Source: Pedobacter sp. BS3
GTDB taxonomy: Bacteria > Bacteroidota > Bacteroidia > Sphingobacteriales > Sphingobacteriaceae
NCBI RefSeq assembly: GCF_008274585.1
Contig: NZ_VTRT01000002.1
Location: forward strand, 310,001 to 374,000
Direction of reading: 5' to 3'
Length of the DNA: 64,000 bases
Shown: piece by piece, positions 51,755 to 60,440 of the stretch
Layout of the letters: each line of letters begins with the position of its first letter
Position numbering within the stretch: position 1 is the stretch's first letter
Program-made: the position numbers and the translations under genes
The notes under the pieces: model-generated
Seen by the model: the letters and a program-made list of their open reading frames with translations, nothing else
Database searches by the model: none
Told to the model about the DNA's origin: nothing

Positions 51755-52234
51755 TTAGTTCTCACCACAGAATGCCCGAAGCATCCAGGTATTCTTCTCT
51801 TTAAATTGCATGAACTTGTTGATCATATCGTTGGTTCCGTCATCGCCAACTTCAGCGGTAGTATCCATAATTTCACGTTCTATCTCAATCAGTTTGCTGA
51901 AATCGTCCAGGATAAATTTCACCAGCTCAATATCCTTAACCCCGATGGTATTCACTTCTTTGATAACCGAATTGGCAATATAATCGGCAAATGTACTGTG
52001 AGGTGGTTTTCCCAGCGTTAAAATACGTTCGGCCAATTCATCTATGGTTTGCTGGGCATTGGTATACAGCTCTTCAAATTTAATATGTAAGGTAAAAAAA
52101 TGACTACCTTTCACATTCCAGTGACATCCCCTGAGTTTTTGATAATGGATGTGATAGTTAGCCAATAAATCATTTAATTGATCTACTACGGGTTTAATTT
52201 TCTTTTCTTCTAACCCTATTTTATTTGCGTTCAT
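51755..52234 (-). CDS. dps: Dps-family ferroxidase / DNA-protection protein
   Basis: The 159-residue protein has the Dps four-helix pattern: LLANYHIHYQKLRGCHWNVK carries the first ferroxidase His, HIKFEELYTNAQQTIDELAE the acidic partner, and GKPPHSTFADYI the usual loop. Dps dodecamers oxidise ferrous iron with peroxide and protect DNA in stress and stationary phase. Its stop codon overlaps the likely target duplication of the adjacent element. It is divergent from the FecR gene. Confidence 0.92.
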   Translation of the reverse strand: MNANKIGLEEKKIKPVVDQLNDLLANYHIHYQKLRGCHWNVKGSHFFTLHIKFEELYTNAQQTIDELAERILTLGKPPHSTFADYIANSVIKEVNTIGVKDIELVKFILDDFSKLIEIEREIMDTTAEVGDDGTNDMINKFMQFKEKNTWMLRAFCGEN

Positions 52235-52321
52235 AATTACATTTATTTTTCTTTAAAGAAACGAATAATAATACAAATTGTTTAAGGTATCCGTTTTTTT
52301 ATCAGTTTTATCAAGCAACGT

Positions 52322-52345
52322 AACAAACTAACCAACCAACTAATT
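52322..52345. repeat. CTAA/CCAA tetranucleotide stretch upstream of dps and FecR
   Basis: Units CTAA and CCAA between the divergent dps and FecR genes form a short tetranucleotide run of the same class as those at 264-305 and 25561-25621. Confidence 0.6.
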
Positions 52346-52403
52346 TTTTTCTCTACCAGCAGATGTAAAATTTTTCCCGTCCGTATTAGCTGTAAAATTC
52401 ATT

Positions 52404-53627
52404 TTGAAAAAACAGGATCAAATACGGGAAATTCTCACCAGGTATATTAACAACCAGTGCTCGCCGCAGGAGGTAAAGTGGCTGCTGGGTCAATTCGGGG
52501 CAGCACAGAATGAAGGTCTGTTACGGGAATTAATACAGGAAAAATTACAGGAACCTGCGAATATGAGCCCGGCGGAACAGGCCGATGCAGGGGAAATGTT
52601 TGACCGGGTGTACAATCGGGTAACCTCACAGATACAGGCAGAAGATGCCCGGATTATACCACTGCGGAAGCAGATCATTAAACGCATAGCCGCTGCGGCT
52701 GCTATTGTGATAATGCTGGGAGCCGGATTATACCTGTACCGGAATTCCGGCAAACCGGTTGCTACCGTTGCAAAAGCTGTAAAAAAATACAGTAACGATA
52801 TAGCGCCCGGCGGTAATAAGGCAACGCTTACCCTGGCAGATGGCAGCACCATTGTACTGAATAATACCGGAACGGGGGTTTTAGCAAGCCAGGGAAATAG
52901 TGTTATCCGCAAAACCCGCGAAGGTCAGCTGGTATATAATTTAACCGGAGCTGCTGCCAAAGCCGGTGGTAACGCAATAAATACTATCACCACGCCCCGT
53001 GGCGGACAATACCAGCTGATCTTGCCCGATGGTACAAACGTATGGCTAAATGCCGCTTCATCCCTAAAATTCCCTGCCGCTTTTACCGGGAGCGAACGTC
53101 GCGTTCAATTAACCGGGGAGGCTTATTTTGAGGTTGCACACAATGAGCGTATGCCGTTTTATGTCGAAACAAATCATACGGAAGTACGGGTATTTGGTAC
53201 ACATTTCAATATAATGGCTTATCCCGACGAGCAAATGCAGGAAACCACCTTGTTGCAAGGATCGGTAAAGGTCAGCATGCGTACGGCAGGTTCAGAAATC
53301 TCTAAAATGCTTGTTCCGGGTCAGCAGGCACGTACCAGTAAGAACGCTTCGCGGATAGACATTATTCCCCATGCCGATACCGAATCTATCATAGCCTGGA
53401 AATCGGGTGTGTTCTTATTTGATAATACGCCCATTGACAAGGTAATGCAGCAGGTTAAACGGTGGTATGATGCAGATGTAATTTACCAGGGCGATAAACC
53501 CGACGTTACATTTACAGGTATGGTGCCCCGCAGCAATTACGTTTCAGAATTGCTAAACCTGCTCGAATCGGCCGGAGGAGCAAACTTTGATATAAAAGGC
53601 AATAAGATTATTGTAAAAAAGAAATAA
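52404..53627 (+). CDS. FecR-type anti-sigma regulator
   Basis: The 407-residue protein has a cytosolic N-terminus (about 1-80), one membrane helix (about 91-110, RIAAAAAIVIMLGAGLYLY) and a periplasmic FecR domain with ITTPRGGQYQLILPDGTNVWLNAASSLKFP and GEAYFEVAHN, then a C-terminal DUF4974-like segment. In known loci it relays signals from a TonB receptor's signalling domain to an ECF sigma factor. The downstream SusC-like gene carries the matching STN domain. No sigma gene lies next to it, which is unusual. The start is TTG at 52404, because no ATG occurs near the N-terminus. Confidence 0.9.
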   Translation: MKKQDQIREILTRYINNQCSPQEVKWLLGQFGAAQNEGLLRELIQEKLQEPANMSPAEQADAGEMFDRVYNRVTSQIQAEDARIIPLRKQIIKRIAAAAAIVIMLGAGLYLYRNSGKPVATVAKAVKKYSNDIAPGGNKATLTLADGSTIVLNNTGTGVLASQGNSVIRKTREGQLVYNLTGAAAKAGGNAINTITTPRGGQYQLILPDGTNVWLNAASSLKFPAAFTGSERRVQLTGEAYFEVAHNERMPFYVETNHTEVRVFGTHFNIMAYPDEQMQETTLLQGSVKVSMRTAGSEISKMLVPGQQARTSKNASRIDIIPHADTESIIAWKSGVFLFDNTPIDKVMQQVKRWYDADVIYQGDKPDVTFTGMVPRSNYVSELLNLLESAGGANFDIKGNKIIVKKK

Positions 53628-53687
53628 ACCAAAACACGACAGCCATGAAACCAGACACTTGACCATCTAAACAAACAGGCTGAAAAG

Positions 53688-53716
53688 CACCTCCCCGGAT
53701 TGCGGCCGGGAAGGTG
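53688..53716 (+). terminator. Hairpin between FecR and susC genes (possible attenuator)
   Basis: CACCT-CCCGG pairs with CCGGG-AGGTG with one mismatch, followed by TATTG without a long T-run. It lies in the 170-bp gap and may reduce read-through from the regulator into the transport genes. Confidence 0.45.
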
Positions 53717-53739
53717 TATTGTTCGGGCCGTATCTTATC

Positions 53740-53758
53740 TGCCGGTTTATCACCGGCA
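53740..53758. promoter_or_regulatory. Perfect hairpin upstream of the susC start
   Basis: TGCCGGT-TTATC-ACCGGCA is a perfect 7-bp stem, about 40 bases before the SusC start codon. It could stabilise the message or bind a factor. Confidence 0.4.
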
Positions 53759-53797
53759 AAACACAAACGTTAACCATTAACCCAAACAAACAAATGT

Positions 53798-56700
53798 ATG
53801 AAACAACTGATACATTGTAAAGTCCGTATGCTGTTTAGTCATGCGGGCTGCTTACCTGAAACGATAGAAAGAAATCCTGCAAAAAAAGCCTTATTAATTA
53901 TGAAATTAACGGGTATTATGCTGCTAACCCTTACCCTGCACGTTAGTGCCACTTCTTTTGCACAACGGGTAACTATTTCAAAGCAAAACAGCAGCTTAAA
54001 GGAGGTTTTTAAAGACCTGCACCAGCAAACAGGCTACTATTTTATTTACAATAATGAAGTGATCAAAAATGCCAGGCCGGTAACGGTTAATCTGGTCAAT
54101 GAAAATTTTGACGAAGCGCTCCGAACGATATTTAAAGACCAGAACCTGGTGTACACCCTGCGAAATAATACCCTGGTGATCAGGGTTAAAAAAGAAAAAA
54201 CGGCAGATGGGATACAACTGCCACCCGTTAATGTAAAAGGCAAAGTTACCGATAGTAAAGGCGAACCCCTGCCGGGCGCAACTATCCGTATAAAAGGCGA
54301 TATAAAAGTGGCTATAGCCGATGCGAACGGTAATTTCAGCTTACCGGATGTAGACAACAATGCCGTGCTGGTAATTTCTTATACCGGTTTTGTAAGCCAG
54401 GAGATCCCTGTTAAAGGTCAGACCGGCCCATTGAGCATTACCCTGAAGGAAGACACCCAGGGACTTAGCGAAGTCGTGGTGGTAGGTTACGGAACGCAGA
54501 AACGTATCAATTTAACAGGTGCCGTGGCGCAGATTGATTCGAAGGACCTGGAGTCGCGGCCATCGCCAAATATTACAACATCATTGCAAGGGCTTCTTCC
54601 CGGCTTAAACATCCAGTCAAATAATGGAAACCCCAGCGATGCACCCGATATCAACGTCCGTGGCTTCAATTCCATAAACGGCGGATCGCCGCTCATCCTG
54701 ATTGATGGAATACAGGGCAGCATTGACCGTGTAAATCCGCTCGATGTGGAAAGCGTAACCGTATTGAAAGATGCCGCTTCCTCTGCCATTTATGGTGCAC
54801 GCGGCGCCTTTGGCGTGATCCTCATCACAACTAAAAAAGGTAAGGCTGGCAAAATGACGGTGGATTATACCAACAGCTTCGGGCAAACCACCACCACTAC
54901 CCGCACAGATTATATATCAGATCCCTACGTTTACGGAAAAACCGTAGATGCGGCCCTGTTTGGTTATAACGGCACAACCTACACCGGTTATAATGATGCT
55001 GACTGGGAAAAAATCAAACAGGTAGCCAGCGGCGAACTCGCTCCCTTTAACGAGCAGCAGCCGGATGGCAGCTATAAATTCTTCGGAAATACCAACTGGT
55101 ACAGCTACCTGTTCCGCAAGTGGCAGCCCATGCAAAACCATAACATTTCCCTTTCGGGAGGAAATGAGAAAGTGCAGGCGTACCTTTCGGGAAGGTACTA
55201 TCGCAGTGCCACCATCCAGAATATCGTAGACCCGCATCTTACCAAATATAACCTGAAGGGAAACGTTAACTTTAAAGCGAATAGCTGGCTCGAAATAGCT
55301 GATAATATCCAATTCAGTACAGACAATCATATCGATTATGGCGGTGCCAGAAACGGTTACGGCGGTATATGGAGCACCACTACCTGGTATTACCTGTTCC
55401 CGTTCTTACCAAAAGAGTTAAACGGTATGCCGTTTGATTATTACAATAGCGGAGCCCAGGGCGCCCTGGAAAAAGGCAGCAACTACCAGCGCTTTTATTC
55501 CGAACAGTTCATCAATACATTGAGCGGGAAAGTAACACCCTTTAAGGGGATGGTATTAAACCTGGACTACAGCAATACCATTAATCATATTGCCAATAGC
55601 GTCCGTTTGAATAAATACGATGTGCTTACCGGGGCCAAGGCCACGCCTACGGTCGGAGGGGTGAACAAGCTGACCGAAGACCGTGACCGCAATTATTATA
55701 ATGCACTGAACATATATGGCACTTATTCGCGTGATATAGCCAAAGATCATCATTTTAAGCTCTTATTAGGATATAACCAGGAGCACTACCAGTCAGATGA
55801 CATTACAGCCGCTCAAGGCGATCTGCTGATTGAAGACCTGGCAAATCTGAACCTGGGAACAAACCTATTACAGGCCGATGGTTCTGCCAGTGTGTGGGCT
55901 GTTCAAGGCTATTTCGGCCGGTTTAATTACGATTTCAGGAACAAATACCTGCTGGAAATCAATGCCCGTTATGACGGGTCTTCCCGTTTCCCGTCCGAAA
56001 GCCGCTGGGGTTTATTCCCATCCATTTCAGGAGGGTGGTATATCAGCCGGGAAAATTTCTGGAAACCGCTTGAAAAAGTAGCCAGCTCGTTAAAGCTGCG
56101 GGCCTCGTACGGTAAATTGGGCAACCAGAATGTTGATCTGTACACCTTTACCCAGATCATGGGATTAGGGCAAACCAACTGGCTTTATAATAATGCCAAA
56201 TTAAACTATGTCGGTATTCCTGCGCCGCTGCCCAGTGTAGTCAGTTGGGAAAGCTCAAAAACCGTTGATTTTGGAGCCGATTTAGGTTTCCTCAAAGATA
56301 AGCTCACCGTTTCATTCGATTGGTATGAGAAAAATATATCAGGCATGTATCTGCCCGGCGAACCTTTACCCGCTGTATTTGGCGCATCCGAACCCAAAGA
56401 AAACATTGCCAGTCTGCGTAACCGCGGGTTTGAGCTGGGAGTTACCTATAACGACCAGTTTATGGTTGCAGGTGCACCACTTCATTTCAGGGCTTATGCC
56501 AGCGTGTACAATTTCAATGGCGTGATCACCAAATATCCTAATCCCAATGGCCTGATGAGCTCATTCTGGGAAGGGCAAAAGCTGGGTGAGATCTATGGTT
56601 ATCACATCGCCGGACAATTCCAGTCGGATGAGGAAGCGCTGGCTTATCAGAACAGCTTTAATAACCCCTCAACCAGCTTAGGACAGGTATATAAGTTTGA

Positions 56701-57394
56701 GCTTAACACCGCTACCAATGCGGATTGGAAAAAACTGCGTGCCGGCGATATTAAATACGTGGATGTAAACGGTGATGGCGCCATTAATAAGGGCGATAAC
56801 ACCCTGGCCAACCATGGCGATCTGCAATCTATCGGTAATGCCATGCCACGATTCCCGTTTGGGTTCAGCTTCGGCGCCGACTGGAAAGCATTTGATATTT
56901 CAATAGCCGGTACAGGTGTTGCCCACCAGGACTGGTATCCTACAGGTGATATTTTCTGGGGAACCTATGAGCGTCCTTATCTTTCGTTCATCCGTAAAGA
57001 TCTAATATCCAACGCCTGGACACCGGAACATCCCGAAAAAACGTATCCACAAATTTACCGTGGATATGTTTCGCTGGGAGCGCAGCGTTCTTTAGGCGAG
57101 GTGAACGATTACTATCTCACCAATGTAGGCTACCTGCGGGTAAAAAATCTTACCGTGGGCTATACGCTGCCTCAGAAATTAACGCAAAAGGTTAACATAC
57201 AGAAATTACGTATCTACTTCAGCGGAGAAAACATCCTCACCTGGCGGTTTGGTAACCTCACCAAATATATTGATCCTGAGCAGGCAGGTTCCGGTATCTC
57301 TTATTCCGATCCGAATAAAGCCACATCCATAGACCGGGTAGAGAATTATCCCATGGGTAAAACCTTTTCGCTGGGTGTTAACCTCACATTATAA
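53798..57394 (+). CDS. SusC/RagA-like TonB-dependent transporter with STN domain
   Basis: The 1198-residue protein has an N-terminal signal (LTGIMLLTLTLHVSATSFAQ), an STN domain for signalling (about 55-128), a carboxypeptidase-like domain (about 138-218, VKGKVTDSKGEPLPGATI), a TonB plug (about 230-345, with LPGLNIQSNNGNPSDAPDIN, VRGFNSINGGSPLILIDG and KDAASSAIYGARGAFG) and a 22-strand-type barrel ending in KTFSLGVNLTL. Together with SusD it imports an oligosaccharide or similar compound across the outer membrane. The STN domain implies signalling to FecR. The true start may be the ATG at 53900. Confidence 0.95.
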   Translation: MKQLIHCKVRMLFSHAGCLPETIERNPAKKALLIMKLTGIMLLTLTLHVSATSFAQRVTISKQNSSLKEVFKDLHQQTGYYFIYNNEVIKNARPVTVNLVNENFDEALRTIFKDQNLVYTLRNNTLVIRVKKEKTADGIQLPPVNVKGKVTDSKGEPLPGATIRIKGDIKVAIADANGNFSLPDVDNNAVLVISYTGFVSQEIPVKGQTGPLSITLKEDTQGLSEVVVVGYGTQKRINLTGAVAQIDSKDLESRPSPNITTSLQGLLPGLNIQSNNGNPSDAPDINVRGFNSINGGSPLILIDGIQGSIDRVNPLDVESVTVLKDAASSAIYGARGAFGVILITTKKGKAGKMTVDYTNSFGQTTTTTRTDYISDPYVYGKTVDAALFGYNGTTYTGYNDADWEKIKQVASGELAPFNEQQPDGSYKFFGNTNWYSYLFRKWQPMQNHNISLSGGNEKVQAYLSGRYYRSATIQNIVDPHLTKYNLKGNVNFKANSWLEIADNIQFSTDNHIDYGGARNGYGGIWSTTTWYYLFPFLPKELNGMPFDYYNSGAQGALEKGSNYQRFYSEQFINTLSGKVTPFKGMVLNLDYSNTINHIANSVRLNKYDVLTGAKATPTVGGVNKLTEDRDRNYYNALNIYGTYSRDIAKDHHFKLLLGYNQEHYQSDDITAAQGDLLIEDLANLNLGTNLLQADGSASVWAVQGYFGRFNYDFRNKYLLEINARYDGSSRFPSESRWGLFPSISGGWYISRENFWKPLEKVASSLKLRASYGKLGNQNVDLYTFTQIMGLGQTNWLYNNAKLNYVGIPAPLPSVVSWESSKTVDFGADLGFLKDKLTVSFDWYEKNISGMYLPGEPLPAVFGASEPKENIASLRNRGFELGVTYNDQFMVAGAPLHFRAYASVYNFNGVITKYPNPNGLMSSFWEGQKLGEIYGYHIAGQFQSDEEALAYQNSFNNPSTSLGQVYKFELNTATNADWKKLRAGDIKYVDVNGDGAINKGDNTLANHGDLQSIGNAMPRFPFGFSFGADWKAFDISIAGTGVAHQDWYPTGDIFWGTYERPYLSFIRKDLISNAWTPEHPEKTYPQIYRGYVSLGAQRSLGEVNDYYLTNVGYLRVKNLTVGYTLPQKLTQKVNIQKLRIYFSGENILTWRFGNLTKYIDPEQAGSGISYSDPNKATSIDRVENYPMGKTFSLGVNLTL

Positions 57395-57423
57395 CAGGCC
57401 GTTAACCACTAACTATAAAGAAG

Positions 57424-59172
57424 ATGAATACGATATATAAAACTGTTTTTTTTATCCTGATAGCCATGCTGGCCGGTGGTTGTAAAGACTATCTGGATAC
57501 CAAACCTAAAGACAGACTGGCTGCCGAAGAGTTTTTTAACACGGCAACCGATCTGGAAGTGTATACCAATAAATTTTACGATTTTCTGCCTACAACGCAA
57601 CCGTATGATGCTTCCTATGGGGAGTCGTCGGACGATGTGCTGCCGCTTATTGTACCCGACAGGATCAAAGGCTCACGGCTGGTTCCGGTAAAGCGTGGAG
57701 ATGGCGGTTGGGACTGGGCCAACCTGCGATCTATTAATTTCTTTTTGCAGAACTATCAGAAATGTCCCGATGCACAGGCCAAGCTGAAATATGGCGGAAT
57801 TGCCCGCTTTTTCAGGGCCTATTTTTATTACGATAAGGTAAAAACCTTTGGCGATGTGCCCTGGTACGGAAAAGTGCTTGAAGCCGGAGATCCGGATCTG
57901 TATAAAGCCCGCGATTCGCGTAAGCTGGTGATGGATTCGGTGCTGGCCGATATTAATTATGCCGTAGCTAATATCCCTAAAGAAGTGCAGCTTAACCGCA
58001 TAACCAAATATACCGCTTTGGCACTCAAAGCCCGCATCTGCCTGTTTGAGGGCACATTCAGAAAATATCATGGCTTAGGCGATTATGAGGCGTTTTTGAA
58101 TGAAGCGGTAGCTGCTGCCGATGAATTAATTGGTTACAATACCTATAAGATATTTACCACAGGCGGTGCGAACAGCGCATACCGGGAACTGTTTGCCCGT
58201 AATAACCAGGATGCAACAGAAACCATACTGGCCGGTGATTATAATCCCGATTTTCGCCGGCATCCGTTAAGCTATTACATGACATCGCCTACACAGGGCT
58301 CGTGGGGTATGACCAAAGACCTGGTTAACAGTTACCTGATGAAAGATGGCAGCCGGTTTACCGATATTGCGGGTTACCAGACCAAAGGCTTTTACGATGA
58401 GATGCAGAACCGCGATCCGCGTTTAACCCAATCTACGGCCGGGCCTGATTTTGTGGTATATGGCGAAACGGCCCGCGAGCCGGTGAACCTGAACATTACC
58501 ACTACCGGTTATCGCGTTATTAAAGCATTGGCAAGCCGCACACAATGGGGAAGCAGCAGCTCGTATAATGATATTATCCTGTACAGATATGCCGAAACCT
58601 TGTTAATTTATGCCGAGGCAAAAGCGGAGCTGGGAACCCTTACCCAGGCCGACCTGGATAAATCGGTTAACAAGCTGCGTGACCGTGTGGGTATGCCACA
58701 CCTGAATTTAATAGCAGCCAATGCCAATCCCGATCCGTACCTGGCAGCCATGTATCCTAATGTCAATCCGGGAGCCAATAAAGGCGTTATTTTAGAGATC
58801 AGGCGTGAACGCCGTATTGAATTGTTCAATGAAGGCTTCCGTTGGGACGACCTGATGCGGTGGAAGGAAGGTAAAAAGCTCGAAAAACCGATGTTGGGTA
58901 TTTATTTCCCGAGCCTGGGAGCATTTGATTTCAATAACGATGGTACGCCGGATGTATACCTGTACAGCGGAAGCGATGCCGGAGCGCCTCCGGGGGTAAC
59001 CTCTAAGATCAATATTGCGCAACGGCCGTTAACTAACGGAACGTCGGGTAACTTGAATCCGTTCAGGGTGCAGGTAACTTTTGATGAGAGCAAGGATTAC
59101 TTATACCCGATTCCGCAGGAAGACATAACCCTGAATCCTAACCTGAAACAAAACCCGAACTGGGGCGAGTAG
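57424..59172 (+). CDS. SusD/RagB-family nutrient-binding lipoprotein
   Basis: The 582-residue lipoprotein has a signal ending AMLAGGC (Cys20) and KDYLDTKPKDRLAAEEFF, typical of SusD. Helical TPR-like regions follow (GGIARFFRAYFYYDKVKTFG), and the C-terminal RRIELFNEGFRWDDLMRWK is a family hallmark. It sits on the cell surface as the lid of the SusC channel. It follows susC by 29 bases and is certainly co-transcribed. Its substrate cannot be read from sequence. Confidence 0.95.
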   Translation: MNTIYKTVFFILIAMLAGGCKDYLDTKPKDRLAAEEFFNTATDLEVYTNKFYDFLPTTQPYDASYGESSDDVLPLIVPDRIKGSRLVPVKRGDGGWDWANLRSINFFLQNYQKCPDAQAKLKYGGIARFFRAYFYYDKVKTFGDVPWYGKVLEAGDPDLYKARDSRKLVMDSVLADINYAVANIPKEVQLNRITKYTALALKARICLFEGTFRKYHGLGDYEAFLNEAVAAADELIGYNTYKIFTTGGANSAYRELFARNNQDATETILAGDYNPDFRRHPLSYYMTSPTQGSWGMTKDLVNSYLMKDGSRFTDIAGYQTKGFYDEMQNRDPRLTQSTAGPDFVVYGETAREPVNLNITTTGYRVIKALASRTQWGSSSSYNDIILYRYAETLLIYAEAKAELGTLTQADLDKSVNKLRDRVGMPHLNLIAANANPDPYLAAMYPNVNPGANKGVILEIRRERRIELFNEGFRWDDLMRWKEGKKLEKPMLGIYFPSLGAFDFNNDGTPDVYLYSGSDAGAPPGVTSKINIAQRPLTNGTSGNLNPFRVQVTFDESKDYLYPIPQEDITLNPNLKQNPNWGE

Positions 59173-59225
59173 CTATCTACTATTTCACGATATAGTAACT
59201 GATCAGGGTTGAACGTTACAGGAAA

Positions 59226-59304
59226 AGATTGCTTCGTCGTTCCTCCTCGCAATGACGTTTCTATTTTCGTCATTGCGATCCGCCAGTTGGCGGAGAAACA
59301 ATCT
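59226..59304. repeat. Palindromic repeat family C, copy 2
   Basis: AGATTGCTTCGTCGTTCCTC and CGCAATGACG are mirrored by CGTCATTGCGATCC and GAGAAACAATCT, with GCCAGTTGGCGG in the right arm, as in copy 1. It lies between the SusD gene and the TIM-barrel gene. Confidence 0.85.
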
Positions 59305-59370
59305 TATAAAACTGTGTAATAAACTTTATACAAGCGATTATACAATCTCACAAATAAATACATTTGGCAC

Positions 59371-60324
59371 ATGATACTTATAAAAATAGCCAGAATATCT
59401 TGTTTAGCAGCCGGTATGGCTGCACTTTCAGTGGGCGGTTTTGCCAAACCGAAGGCACCAAAACCCTTACGCGTAGGTTATTCCATCGCCATTACCAGCA
59501 TCACCCCCGAAAAAATGAAATATGCCAAATCGGTAGGGGTTGATTGCATAGAAATAGGCCCCGGAGCGTTGATCGACAAAAAGACCGGCGGCCTGGCAAA
59601 AAGTGATGAAGCCTGCATGCAGCTTGTGGCAAAAGCTAAAAAGGCAGCCGATGATGCCGGTATAGAGATATGGTCGGTGCACATGCCTTTCGGCGAAAAA
59701 ATAGATATTTCGCTGGGCGACGAAGCCGAACGGCAGCGGGTGGTGGCCCTGCACAAGAAGCTGCTTGGATTTTACCGCGTACTGAAACCCAAAATCGTGC
59801 TGTTCCATCCAAGCTGGTTTTTAGGACTTAACGAGCGGGAGCTTCGCAAAAGCCAGATGATCAGATCAGCGCTTGAATTGAATCAGGTTGTTAAACGTAT
59901 GAAAGCTAAAATGGTCATTGAGAATATGCTCGGCCCAACCCTGCTTCGCGATGCAACTCACGAGCGTCCGCTATGCCGTACCGTGGAAGAGACCGTTGAG
60001 ATCATGAACAAGCTTCCTTCGGATATCTATTCAGCGGTGGATATGAACCATATTAAAAATCCTGAAAAGCTGATAGCGGCTATGGGCGAGCGGTTGAAAA
60101 CGGTGCACGTTTCGGACGGTAACGGCGAGGCTGAATGTCATTACCTGCCATGCTCCGGTAAAGGTAAAAACGATTGGAATGCCATTCTTTCAGCATTACA
60201 GGAGGCTCATTATACCGGCCCGTTTTTATATGAAAGTGCCTATAAGGATGTAAAAGAGCTGCCGGATTGCTATCGTACCTTATATCATAATTTCATTGCT
60301 GCAAAATATCCTGAAGCTAAATAG
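59371..60324 (+). CDS. Exported TIM-barrel sugar isomerase/epimerase-like protein
   Basis: The 317-residue protein begins with a signal peptide (ARISCLAAGMAALSVGGFAK) and has the xylose-isomerase-like/AP-endonuclease-2 TIM-barrel pattern. Possible metal-site segments are WSVHMPF, KIVLFHPSW, MVIENML, YSAVDMNHIKNP and LKTVHVSDGNGEAEC. Exported members of this fold occur beside Sus pairs in Bacteroidota and are often linked to sugar, inositol or keto-sugar catabolism; the reaction here is not known. No glycoside hydrolase is near. Confidence 0.8.
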   Translation: MILIKIARISCLAAGMAALSVGGFAKPKAPKPLRVGYSIAITSITPEKMKYAKSVGVDCIEIGPGALIDKKTGGLAKSDEACMQLVAKAKKAADDAGIEIWSVHMPFGEKIDISLGDEAERQRVVALHKKLLGFYRVLKPKIVLFHPSWFLGLNERELRKSQMIRSALELNQVVKRMKAKMVIENMLGPTLLRDATHERPLCRTVEETVEIMNKLPSDIYSAVDMNHIKNPEKLIAAMGERLKTVHVSDGNGEAECHYLPCSGKGKNDWNAILSALQEAHYTGPFLYESAYKDVKELPDCYRTLYHNFIAAKYPEAK

Positions 60325-60374
60325 CGATTGGGCGAAGCTCCGGCTTCGTTCGGCTACTTTTAAGCCTCCGGCTG
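60325..60374. repeat. Hairpin repeat family D, copy 2
   Basis: GATTGGGCGAAGCTCCGGCT and TAAGCCTCCGGCTG form the reverse complement of the block at 28331-28376. A GAAGC-type hairpin is inside. Confidence 0.7.
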
Positions 60375-60440
60375 ACACATAGCAAGGCAATAATTAAGGA
60401 AATCACCCAGCAGCAAATAGAACTTTACGGACAGCTGAGA

